27,780 bases of DNA, from assembly GCA_943913325.1 (NCBI GenBank), contig CALTXP010000013.1:1-27780 (forward strand), written 5' to 3'. The translations under genes and the position numbers were made by a program. The stretch's first letter is position 1, and each line of letters starts with the position of its first letter. Positions 15,594 to 22,188 of the stretch are shown piece after piece. The notes under the pieces are model-generated. The model did not search any database, was not told where the DNA came from, and saw nothing but the letters and a program-made list of their open reading frames with translations. The DNA comes from an uncultured Anaerococcus sp. Its GTDB lineage: Bacteria > Bacillota > Clostridia > Tissierellales > Peptoniphilaceae.

Positions 15594-17021
15594 ATGAAAG
15601 ATGTTGTAATAATAGGAGCAGGTGTAACAGGTACATCTGTAGCTTACAATTTATCAAAGTACAAGGGAGACTTCCTTGTAGTAGAAAAACATGCTGATGT
15701 TTGTGAAGAAACATCAAAAGCAAATTCTGCTATCTGCCATGGTGGCTATGACGCTGAGCCAGGTAGTATGAAAGCTAAAATGAATGTAGAAGGTAATCAT
15801 ATGATGAGAGAGATTGCAGATGAACTTTCTTTCCCATATAAACAAATCGGAACTTTAGTTTTATGCCATGATGAAAAAGACTTCCCAAATCTTAAAAAAT
15901 TGTATGATCAAGGTATAGAAAATGGCGTTGGTGGCATGAAGATAATCTATAATGAAGAGATTCGTAAGTTAGAACCTCATGTAGAAGAAAACGTATATGC
16001 TGCTTTATACTGCGAAGAAGCTGGTATAGTAGATCCATTTTTAATGAATATAGCTTATACAGAAGGATCAAATTTAAATGGTGTTGAATATAAATTAAAT
16101 ACAGAAATTAAGGATATAGTAGAAAAGGATGACCACTATGTATTAGTTACTGCTGATGGAGAAGAAATAGAAACAAAAGCAGTAGTGAATGCAGCAGGTT
16201 TATATTCTGATCAAATCCATGATATGGTATTTGATGATAATAAATTTGAAATAAGAGCTCGCCGTGGTGAGTACTTACTATTAGATAAAGCAACAAAAGG
16301 ATATGTAAATCATGTCTTATTTAACCTACCTACAGAAAAAGGTAAAGGTATACTTGTAACTCCTACAATTGATGATAATACTTTGATAGGACCTACATCA
16401 GACTTTGTTGATGATAAAGCAGACTTAGTAACAACTAGAGAGGCTATAGAAGAAGTAATTGATAAAGTAAATGATACAGTAGATAATGTTCCTGTTCGTC
16501 AAGTAATCACCTCTTTTTCAGGAAACAGAGCTCATGAATCAAACGGAGACTTCATATTAGAAGAAAGCAAAAAGGGATTTTTTGATTGTGTAGGTATAGA
16601 ATCTCCAGGACTTACATCAGCTCCTGCTATTGGTAAGTATATGGTAGATCTTATCAGAGATTCCCTAAACTTAGAAGAAAAATCTGACTTTAAGCCAGGT
16701 AGAAAAGCTATTCCTAAGACAAGTGAGATGACAAAAGAAGAACATAATGAGCTTATTAAAGAAAATCCATTATATGGTAAGATCATTTGTAGATGTGAAA
16801 AAGTTACAGAAGGTGAGATAGTAGATGCTATCCACGCACCTGTTGGAGCAAGAACAGTAGATGGAATCAAGAGACGTTGCCGTGCCACAGCAGGTAGATG
16901 TCAAGGTGGTTTCTGCTTACCATCAATTATTGAGATCTTGTCTAGAGAACTTGGTGTTAGTGAAGAAGAAATAACTAAAAAAGGTAAAGACTCTTTCTAT
17001 ATTGAAAAGAGAGCAAAGTAG
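15594..17021 (+). CDS. glpA: GlpA-like FAD-dependent glycerol-3-phosphate dehydrogenase with C-terminal BFD-type [2Fe-2S] domain
   Basis: The 475-residue cytoplasmic flavoprotein is a DAO-fold oxidoreductase with dinucleotide motif IIGAGVTGTSVA (5-16), FAD-contact ESPGLTSAPAIG, and a C-terminal BFD-like cysteine domain. The latter holds CRC at 399-401 and, after an extra C429, C436-x4-C441. This is the anaerobic GlpA architecture, resembling LhgO-type oxidases in the FAD part, and in context it should oxidise glycerol-3-phosphate to dihydroxyacetone phosphate. The start is ATG 15594, behind AAGGAG; an earlier in-frame ATG at 15540 lies within the attenuator. It is followed 9 bases on by the second flavoprotein and then DUF1667, a trio that replaces GlpB and GlpC. 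The symbol is by analogy; 2-hydroxyacid oxidation is the alternative. Confidence 0.8.
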   Translation: MKDVVIIGAGVTGTSVAYNLSKYKGDFLVVEKHADVCEETSKANSAICHGGYDAEPGSMKAKMNVEGNHMMREIADELSFPYKQIGTLVLCHDEKDFPNLKKLYDQGIENGVGGMKIIYNEEIRKLEPHVEENVYAALYCEEAGIVDPFLMNIAYTEGSNLNGVEYKLNTEIKDIVEKDDHYVLVTADGEEIETKAVVNAAGLYSDQIHDMVFDDNKFEIRARRGEYLLLDKATKGYVNHVLFNLPTEKGKGILVTPTIDDNTLIGPTSDFVDDKADLVTTREAIEEVIDKVNDTVDNVPVRQVITSFSGNRAHESNGDFILEESKKGFFDCVGIESPGLTSAPAIGKYMVDLIRDSLNLEEKSDFKPGRKAIPKTSEMTKEEHNELIKENPLYGKIICRCEKVTEGEIVDAIHAPVGARTVDGIKRRCRATAGRCQGGFCLPSIIEILSRELGVSEEEITKKGKDSFYIEKRAK

Positions 17022-17030
17022 GGGGAAGAA

Positions 17031-18290
17031 ATGAAAGACTACGATTTAGTAATAATTGGTGGAGGTCCAGCAGGACTTTCAGCAGCAGTAAAAGCCTACG
17101 ATGAAGGAATCAAAAATATCCTTGTAGTAGAACGTGATAATAAATTAGGTGGTATATTAAACCAATGTATCCATAATGGATTCGGTCTACAAAGATTCAA
17201 AGAAGAACTAACAGGTCCTGAATACGCACATAGATTTATCGATGAAGCTAATAAAAGAGACATCGATATAATGATGAATACTATAGTAATGGATCTTCAC
17301 GAAGATAAAACAGTTTTACTTATGAATGAAGAACGTGGAATGTTTGAAGTAAAACCAAAAGCAATCATTCTAGCTATGGGTTGTAGAGAAAGACCAAGAG
17401 GAGCCCTAAATACTCCAGGAAGTCGTCCAGCAGGTGTTTATAGTGCAGGTACAGCTCAAAAATTAGTAAACCTTGAAGGATACATGCCAGGTAAGAAAGT
17501 AGTTATATTAGGATCTGGAGATATAGGTCTTATCATGGCAAGACGTATGACTCTAGAAGGTGCTAAAGTAGAGTGTGTAGCAGAACTTATGCCATTTTCA
17601 GGTGGTTTAAAGAGAAACATAGTTCAATGTTTACACGACTATGATATTCCACTTTATTACTCAACAACTATTTCAGGTATCAAAGGAACTGATAGAGTAG
17701 AAGGAGTTTATCTATCAAAAGTAGATGAGAATTTAAGAGTAATCGAAGGTACAGAAAAATTCGTAGAATGTGATACAGTACTATTATCAGTTGGACTTTT
17801 ACCAGAAAACGAACTTACAAAAGAAGCAAATATTAAGCTTGATCCAAAAACTAAGGGAGCTTATGTATCTGATAAATTAATGACAAATGTAGATGGTATA
17901 TTTGCAGCAGGAAATGTACTTCACGTTCACGATCTAGTAGATTTTGTATCAGAGGAAAGTGAACTTGCAGCAGTAAATGCAGCAAATTATATCAAAGGTG
18001 AATTCAAAGAAACATCAGATCATACAATTGATCTAGAAGCTGGAGATGGTGTATCCTATACTCTTCCTCAATTTATAGATTATGATAATATGGATGAGTC
18101 AATAGTAGTTAAATTTAGAGTAAATAATGTATACCCATCTAGAAAAATTGCAGTATACACAGATGATAAATGTATCATGGAACGCAAAAAAAGAGTCCTA
18201 GCTCCAGGTGAAATGGAACTAATTAAACTTAAAAAAGAAGATATAGATCCAGAAACTAAAAAAGTTACTGTTAAATTGGAGGAAATATGA
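17031..18290 (+). CDS. NAD(P)/FAD-dependent oxidoreductase of the glp locus (pyridine nucleotide reductase subunit)
   Basis: The 419-residue two-dinucleotide flavoprotein has FAD fold IIGGGPAGLSAA (7-18), a central motif MGCRERPRGALNTPG, and second fold KKVVILGSGDIGLIMARR. The FAD-contact site is VDGIFAAGNVLHVHD. It resembles the HcnB/sarcosine-oxidase-alpha group and lacks a CxxC redox site. It starts 9 bases after the glpA-like stop, behind GGGGGAAGAA. Its end overlaps the DUF1667 gene by 4 nt (ATGA). It probably passes electrons from the GlpA-like partner to NAD(P) or another acceptor within a three-subunit complex. The role is inferred from conserved co-location, which I recall as common in Clostridia, not from a catalytic motif. 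Confidence 0.82.
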   Translation: MKDYDLVIIGGGPAGLSAAVKAYDEGIKNILVVERDNKLGGILNQCIHNGFGLQRFKEELTGPEYAHRFIDEANKRDIDIMMNTIVMDLHEDKTVLLMNEERGMFEVKPKAIILAMGCRERPRGALNTPGSRPAGVYSAGTAQKLVNLEGYMPGKKVVILGSGDIGLIMARRMTLEGAKVECVAELMPFSGGLKRNIVQCLHDYDIPLYYSTTISGIKGTDRVEGVYLSKVDENLRVIEGTEKFVECDTVLLSVGLLPENELTKEANIKLDPKTKGAYVSDKLMTNVDGIFAAGNVLHVHDLVDFVSEESELAAVNAANYIKGEFKETSDHTIDLEAGDGVSYTLPQFIDYDNMDESIVVKFRVNNVYPSRKIAVYTDDKCIMERKKRVLAPGEMELIKLKKEDIDPETKKVTVKLEEI

Positions 18291-18643
18291 AAAAACAATT
18301 TACATGTATCAACTGCCCATTAGGTTGCCAAGTAGTAGTAACAATGGATGGTGATGAAATAACAGATATATCAGGTAACAATTGCAAACGTGGTGAAATC
18401 TACGTAAGAGATGAAATAAAAGATCCAAAGAGAATGGTATGTTCTACAGTTAAAATTTCTGGAAGCAATGCTTACAGTGTTCCAGTAAAAACAGAAACAG
18501 CTATTCCAAAAGGATTAATCTTTGATTGCATGAAAGAGATCAACAATGCAGAGATTAAAACTCCAGTGCATATAGGTGATGTAGTAATTGACAATGTCCT
18601 AGATACAGGAGTAAATGTTGTTGCTACAGATGAGAGAGCATAA
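18287..18643 (+). CDS. DUF1667 protein, probable small Fe-S subunit
   Basis: The 118-residue protein begins CINCPLGC, giving C7, C10 and C14, with a fourth cysteine at C33 in GNNCKRGEIY. The C-x2-C-x3-C plus distant C pattern resembles the N-terminal [4Fe-4S] module of molybdopterin oxidoreductases, so an electron-transfer role is plausible. The remainder (KTETAIPKGLIFDCMKEI, IGDVVIDNVLDTGVNVVAT) is typical of DUF1667, found next to glycerol-3-phosphate dehydrogenase genes. It overlaps the preceding flavoprotein gene by ATGA, so equal expression of the two is likely. No experimental function is known to me. Confidence 0.88.
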   Translation: MKKQFTCINCPLGCQVVVTMDGDEITDISGNNCKRGEIYVRDEIKDPKRMVCSTVKISGSNAYSVPVKTETAIPKGLIFDCMKEINNAEIKTPVHIGDVVIDNVLDTGVNVVATDERA

Positions 18644-18672
18644 GATATCTTATAATTTATCCTAAGATATAA

Positions 18673-18710
18673 TCCCCTGAAACCTTGATTAAGATTTCAG
18701 GGGACTTTTT
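18673..18710 (+). terminator. Rho-independent terminator of the glp locus
   Basis: A perfect 10-bp stem, TCCCCTGAAA (18673-18682) and TTTCAGGGGA (18695-18704), is followed by CTTTTT. It stands 29 bases after the DUF1667 stop, and the convergent murJ gene ends just beyond it. Confidence 0.9.
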
Positions 18711-18723
18711 ATTGATTAAAATA

Positions 18724-20226
18724 TTAAGATTTTTTCTTTTTTATCTTAAAAGCGGCTGCTATTTCATCAAGCTCATCTACTTTTAGTAAATATACTATAA
18801 GAATATAAATTATTCCTGTAAGAGCAATAGTAACTAATAACCACAAATTAGAAGGCCTTAATTTATAAAAGTAGTTTGCAAAAACTCCTATAAGGCCAGC
18901 TGCTAATAATACTTTTGCTAAGTTTTTAAAAATATATCTTATATTTAATCTTCCATAATGTTTATTATAGACTATAAAAGCTATCACAATTGGAGCTATT
19001 TGACTTATAGTTGTAGCAAGAGCTAGCCCAATCAAACCATAAGTTTTAGAAAGAGTATAGTCCAAAAATACATTTATAGCTAATTGTACAAATGAAATTA
19101 CAGTTGGTATTTTTGTATTTTGGTGACTAAAAAATGATAGGTAAAGTACATCTGCTATAGCAGGTCCTATTAAGTAAAGTGTGTAATAAAATAAAACATC
19201 ACTTGTCATAATCATATCTTGATATGAAAAGGCACCGCGATAGTATACAAAGGATATTATTGGTCTTGATAGAACCATCATACCTATAATTGATGGTACA
19301 AATAATATGAGTATTTTGACCATAGTTTTACTTGTGATTTCCTTCATACCATCTATATCACCTTTTGCAACAAGTTTACCTATAATTGGATAGGCAGTAA
19401 CTTGGAAAGGAACTATAAATGTAGAACTTATGATTCTTAAGATCTTTAGTGCATAATTTAGTATAGAAACGCCACCGTCACTTGCAACTAAAGAAGCAAA
19501 TGATTGATCTACTATAGTTGATATATAGACTGCTGCCATAGAAAATATAGTAGGTAGCGATAGTAGAACAATTTTCTTAATATTTTCATCATAAACAAAT
19601 TTTACTTTTCCTCTTTTAAATCCTACTTTTTTAACCGCTCTTGGAAATACTGCAAATTGAACAAGATAGGCCAAAAATATACCGATTGCTATAATACTTA
19701 CATTGGATTTAGATATAACTATTGTTATAGAAAGTATTACATTTAGGATTAGAAAAGGTAAAGCTGGTGTAAGAAAGTCTCCCTTAACTTGTAAATAAGC
19801 AGATAAAATAGCAGCATATATATTTGGATATATGGTAATCATTATGGCACGCATAAATAAAGTTGCTATTTTTAATTTTTTTCCACTATAACCTGCTGCA
19901 AAGAGCTTTACGATATATGGAGCAAATATCAAGCCTACAATCATTATTAACGTTGACAAAAAAAGGGAAAAGTTCAATAAGTTATTTGTAAATTTATCTC
20001 CAGATTTTTCCCCCTCTTTTTTTATTATTTCCTCGTAAGTTGGTATATAAGTTTTACTTAGTGCATAGGTTATTACTGAAAATATAAGGGTGGCAGCTGT
20101 AGTTGATGTATTAAATGCATCTGTTATAGAGCCTGTCCCATATACATAAGAAAATATCATTTCCCTACCAAAAGCAAAAAGCTTACCTATTAGATTTAAT
20201 ATTATTAATAAAAGTGTGTTATTCAT
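18724..20226 (-). CDS. murJ: Lipid II flippase MurJ (MviN family)
   Basis: The 500-residue polytopic membrane protein of the MVF branch of the MOP exporter superfamily moves lipid II across the membrane for peptidoglycan synthesis. The N-terminal segment ILNLIGKLFAFGREMIFSYVYGTG and then DAFNTSTTAATLIFSVIT match the MurJ opening, with about 14 hydrophobic stretches and a basic tail (FKIKKKKS). Other MOP members such as polysaccharide flippases are less likely. It starts in ATGA overlap with the upstream small gene. No promoter of its own is evident, so it probably depends on a promoter upstream of the ABC-transporter remnants (the T-box promoter). Confidence 0.85.
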   Translation of the reverse strand: MNNTLLLIILNLIGKLFAFGREMIFSYVYGTGSITDAFNTSTTAATLIFSVITYALSKTYIPTYEEIIKKEGEKSGDKFTNNLLNFSLFLSTLIMIVGLIFAPYIVKLFAAGYSGKKLKIATLFMRAIMITIYPNIYAAILSAYLQVKGDFLTPALPFLILNVILSITIVISKSNVSIIAIGIFLAYLVQFAVFPRAVKKVGFKRGKVKFVYDENIKKIVLLSLPTIFSMAAVYISTIVDQSFASLVASDGGVSILNYALKILRIISSTFIVPFQVTAYPIIGKLVAKGDIDGMKEITSKTMVKILILFVPSIIGMMVLSRPIISFVYYRGAFSYQDMIMTSDVLFYYTLYLIGPAIADVLYLSFFSHQNTKIPTVISFVQLAINVFLDYTLSKTYGLIGLALATTISQIAPIVIAFIVYNKHYGRLNIRYIFKNLAKVLLAAGLIGVFANYFYKLRPSNLWLLVTIALTGIIYILIVYLLKVDELDEIAAAFKIKKKKS

Positions 20227-20735
20227 GATTTTTTATAAGCATAACCTAGTAAGAAATTATCTATAGATTCTATTTCTAGATTTATAAGTTTTTCTATTGG
20301 TATTTCAAATGTATCAAAAATTTTGGCGTTTGATGTATTTATAGCCTCTATATTGACAAGTTTATTATTATAGTCTTTTACAAAACCAGTTATAGAATCG
20401 TAGTAATTAAAACTTGTTGCAAGTCTAATGATTTTCTTATGATTTTTGGCATATTCTATCAAATCTATAAAGTCAGGTTTAGAAGAGTATATCTCGTTAT
20501 CGCTATCACCTATAGAAATATTGCCCCAAAATCCCATATAGGTTTCAATTTTTTTAAGGTATTCGCTGTCTTTCTCGATACCATCTATTGTATTTTTATC
20601 AAATAATAAATATCCATCAAATTTGCCCTGATCATCTACAAGGTGGGTAAATAACCTGTTATCACTTTGATATATTATATAACCTACTGCAAATGAGTTA
20701 TTATCTGATGAATATATTTCTACTAAATCTTTCAT
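20223..20735 (-). CDS. Uncharacterised protein with two Sm/SH3-barrel-like repeats
   Basis: A 170-residue soluble protein that I do not recognise. Two segments look like related small barrels: residues ~15-58 (FAVGYIIYQSDNRLF to GIEKDSEYLKKIE) and ~113-160 (TGFVKDYNNKLVNIEAI, then FEIPIEKLINLEIES). Each has a glycine turn, strands around D/N turns and a final strand with an acidic end. This could be a duplicated Sm-like or WYL-like fold, but that is structural guesswork. No signal peptide, membrane helix or cysteine is seen. It is coupled to murJ by a 4-nt overlap. Its AGGAG ribosome site overlaps the stop codon of the glnQ remnant, showing that it once belonged to the transporter operon. Confidence 0.7.
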   Translation of the reverse strand: MKDLVEIYSSDNNSFAVGYIIYQSDNRLFTHLVDDQGKFDGYLLFDKNTIDGIEKDSEYLKKIETYMGFWGNISIGDSDNEIYSSKPDFIDLIEYAKNHKKIIRLATSFNYYDSITGFVKDYNNKLVNIEAINTSNAKIFDTFEIPIEKLINLEIESIDNFLLGYAYKKS

Positions 20736-20743
20736 TTAAACTC

Positions 20744-20974
20744 CTAGTCATTTAAGAAACGTGAAAGAAATTCGCGTGTTCTTTGATGGTTTGGATTTTC
20801 AAAAATTTCTTCTGGAAAACCATCTTCTAGGATTATACCTTTATCCATGAATAATACTCTACCAGAAATATTACAGGCAAAGTCAATCTAATGAGTTACT
20901 ACTATCATAGTAATCCTAGTTTCTGCAAGTTTTGTCATTACAACAAGGTCTTCTCCCACCATTTCTGGGTCAAG
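20744..20974 (-). pseudogene. Remnant of an amino-acid ABC transporter ATPase (GlnQ-like), C-terminal third
   Basis: The 77 codons read LDPEMVGEDLVVMTKLAE, then TMIVVTH, an in-frame TAG (20888-20890) where GlnQ-type proteins have Glu of the VTHE motif, then IDFACNISGRVLFMDKG and FLSRFLND, ending at TAG. This is the end of the Walker B region, the H-loop and the C-terminal part of polar-amino-acid ABC ATPases. Walker A and the signature motif are gone. The premature stop plus missing N-terminus make it non-functional. The end lies 9 bases before the next gene's ATG. Confidence 0.88.
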
Positions 20975-20976
20975 AC

Positions 20977-21018
20977 CACTGTGCCTGCATTTGATGCAGC
21001 AATCATTGTTGGAAAAGA
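20977..21018 (-). pseudogene. Short fragment of the amino-acid-binding protein gene
   Basis: A 14-residue stretch SFPTMIAASNAGTV resembles the (D)FPTMI...AGTVDGFV segment of polar-amino-acid substrate-binding proteins. It lies directly against the glnQ fragment in a different frame and on the correct strand, as expected if deletions brought a central piece of the binding-protein gene next to the ATPase gene. The assignment rests on a short match, so it is tentative. Confidence 0.5.
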
Positions 21019-21035
21019 ATCTAGAGCCTGTTTTT

Positions 21036-21200
21036 TTATTTTTGTCCATTTTTATCATCTACTTTCGAAAAATTAAAGGGAGCATAATTTACTTTCATTC
21101 TAACTTTTACTACTGGATCTTGGTTACTTGCATAACTTACAGTCGAAAATACAAATAAAATTAAGGCAAGTTTCAATAGTATTGTTTTTATTATTTTCAT
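21036..21200 (-). pseudogene. Remnant of an amino-acid ABC transporter substrate-binding protein, N-terminal end
   Basis: An ATG behind GAAAGGAATT opens 54 codons: a signal peptide (MKIIKTILLKLALILFVFS to SYA) followed by VVKVRMKVNYAPFNFSKVDD and a stop at TAA 21036-21038. The VNYAPFNF strand is the first beta strand of amino-acid-binding SBPs, or of fused SBP-permease proteins, which normally run 250-500 residues. The rest is lost by deletion. The T-box-like leader lies immediately upstream. Confidence 0.82.
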
Positions 21201-21240
21201 AATAATTCCTTTCGTAAAATCTGGATTAGTTTATTTTAAG

Positions 21241-21494
21241 CAAAAAAATACACGTAATTCTAATCCGCTATGGGACAAAAGCTGTGTTAGCACCCAAATT
21301 TATCTACTTTTCAAAAAGTACATCTCAATAAGTAGTATCATATTCGTTTTTTATAACGGGCAATCCCGTATTTAGATCAACTACTATACCTAAAGAAACT
21401 CAAATGTTTTTTTACTTATATTCCAAATATCTCTTCGCACCAGACTGGGATTCTCTTTATTTTCCTATAAGCTACTCTTCTTATCAATGTCAAT
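21241..21494 (-). ncRNA. T-box leader RNA (apparently degraded) upstream of the ABC transporter remnant
   Basis: On the minus strand the order of T-box landmarks is kept: AAGAGTAGC of Stem I (21471-21479), the AGAGAATCCC ... GGTGCGAAGAGAT distal Stem I block (21429-21456), a specifier region AGTAAAAAAACATTTGAG, then TGGGTGCTAACACAGC (21281-21296, T-box), GTCCC (21272-21276) and a T7 run at 21242-21248. By alignment to the tyrS-type specifier loop I read codon AAA (Lys), tentatively. The antiterminator bulge normally has UGGN to pair with the tRNA CCA end; here it is UGCU. The terminator stem is poor too. Both suggest decay. It fits in length (~250 nt) and distance to the SBP start. Confidence 0.75.
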
Positions 21495-21500
21495 TTTCAT

Positions 21501-21528
21501 ATAATAAAAGTTTTTTTATAAAAGTCAA
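21501..21528 (-). promoter_or_regulatory. Promoter of the T-box leader
   Basis: TTGACT (21523-21528) and TATTAT (21501-21506), read on the minus strand, are 16 bp apart, giving a start near 21494 just before Stem I. It overlaps the region between -35 and -10 of the divergent niaR-like gene. Confidence 0.6.
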
Positions 21529-21538
21529 TAGAGGAAGG

Positions 21539-21544
21539 TATACT
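21539..21544 (+). promoter_or_regulatory. -10 box of the niaR-like gene
   Basis: TATACT lies 19 bases before the ATG at 21564, with ribosome site AGAGGAG between them. The -35 region is weak (TTTATA at 21515-21520, 18-bp gap). Divergent to the T-box promoter. Confidence 0.4.
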
Positions 21545-21563
21545 TATTTAAAGAGGAGAAAAT

Positions 21564-22061
21564 ATGAAATTAAGTAATAGACAAGAAGAAATTATAAAAT
21601 TATTACAAAAATCATCAAAATCTATAAGCGGTGAAGCTTTGGGTAAATACTTTTCTGTATCAAGACAAATAATAGTAAAAGATATAGGAGTTCTTAAGGC
21701 CTTTGGCATAAATATAATCTCTACAAATAGAGGATATAAGATTGATGATAGTAAAAATATAATTAGAATTATAGAATCAATCCATGCAGACAAAGATATA
21801 AGAGATGAATTAAATACTATAGTGGATAATAAAGGTGTGGTAATAGATGTATTTATAAATCATCCAGTATATGGAGTTATAAAAAAAGATTTAGATATTC
21901 ATTCCAGAAATGGTGTAAATAACTTCGTAAAAAATATGGACGAATCCACTCCGCTAAAAAATCTAACCCTAAACAATCATTTTCATACAATAAGTGCTGA
22001 AAGTATAGAGGATATAGAAAAAATTGAAAAAGCCCTCATGGATAAGGGATATTTAAAATAA
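21564..22061 (+). CDS. niaR: NiaR-like transcriptional repressor (HTH_11 plus 3H domain)
   Basis: The 165-residue DNA-binding protein has an N-terminal winged helix (RQEEIIKLLQKSSKSISGEALGKYFSVSRQIIVKDI, about 6-41). A C-terminal 3H domain shows the histidines that name it: FINHPVYGVI, LDIHSRNGV and LNNHFHTI. In B. subtilis and Thermotoga homologues this protein binds niacin, with a metal held by the 3H histidines, and represses NAD biosynthesis or niacin uptake genes. No nad or pnc gene lies nearby; the next gene encodes a PTS-EIIC-like membrane protein. Start follows AGAGGAG. Confidence 0.88.
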   Translation: MKLSNRQEEIIKLLQKSSKSISGEALGKYFSVSRQIIVKDIGVLKAFGINIISTNRGYKIDDSKNIIRIIESIHADKDIRDELNTIVDNKGVVIDVFINHPVYGVIKKDLDIHSRNGVNNFVKNMDESTPLKNLTLNNHFHTISAESIEDIEKIEKALMDKGYLK

Positions 22062-22128
22062 GAAATAGCCAACATTTTAATTGTTATCTTTTGTATTAAA
22101 TTTATTATTAGCAAATCTAAGGCTTATA

Positions 22129-22161
22129 TGTATATACAATGGGAAATATTTATGATATACT
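22129..22161 (+). promoter_or_regulatory. Promoter of the PTS-EIIC-like gene with palindrome over the -35
   Basis: TATACA (22133-22138) and TATACT (22156-22161) are 17 bp apart. The -35 lies inside the perfect 10-bp palindrome TGTATATACA (22129-22138), which could be an operator for the NiaR-like protein encoded just upstream. The palindrome is short and AT-rich and does not clearly match the niacin-repressor sites I remember. Confidence 0.4.
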
Positions 22162-22188
22162 AGTTTCATCAAATTGTAAGGGGATTTT

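Noticed and set aside
20891..21076. Open frame of 61 codons on the + strand
   Set aside because: It is antisense to the glnQ and binding-protein remnants, has no ribosome site, and its histidine/cysteine-rich peptide arises only from the reverse reading of VTH and neighbouring codons.
21201..21500. SAM, lysine or other metabolite riboswitch instead of a T-box
   Set aside because: The AGAGA...GGTGCGAAGAG distal stem block, the GGGTG...GTCCC order and the T-run fit T-box RNAs; I could not find the long conserved core of the lysine or SAM classes.
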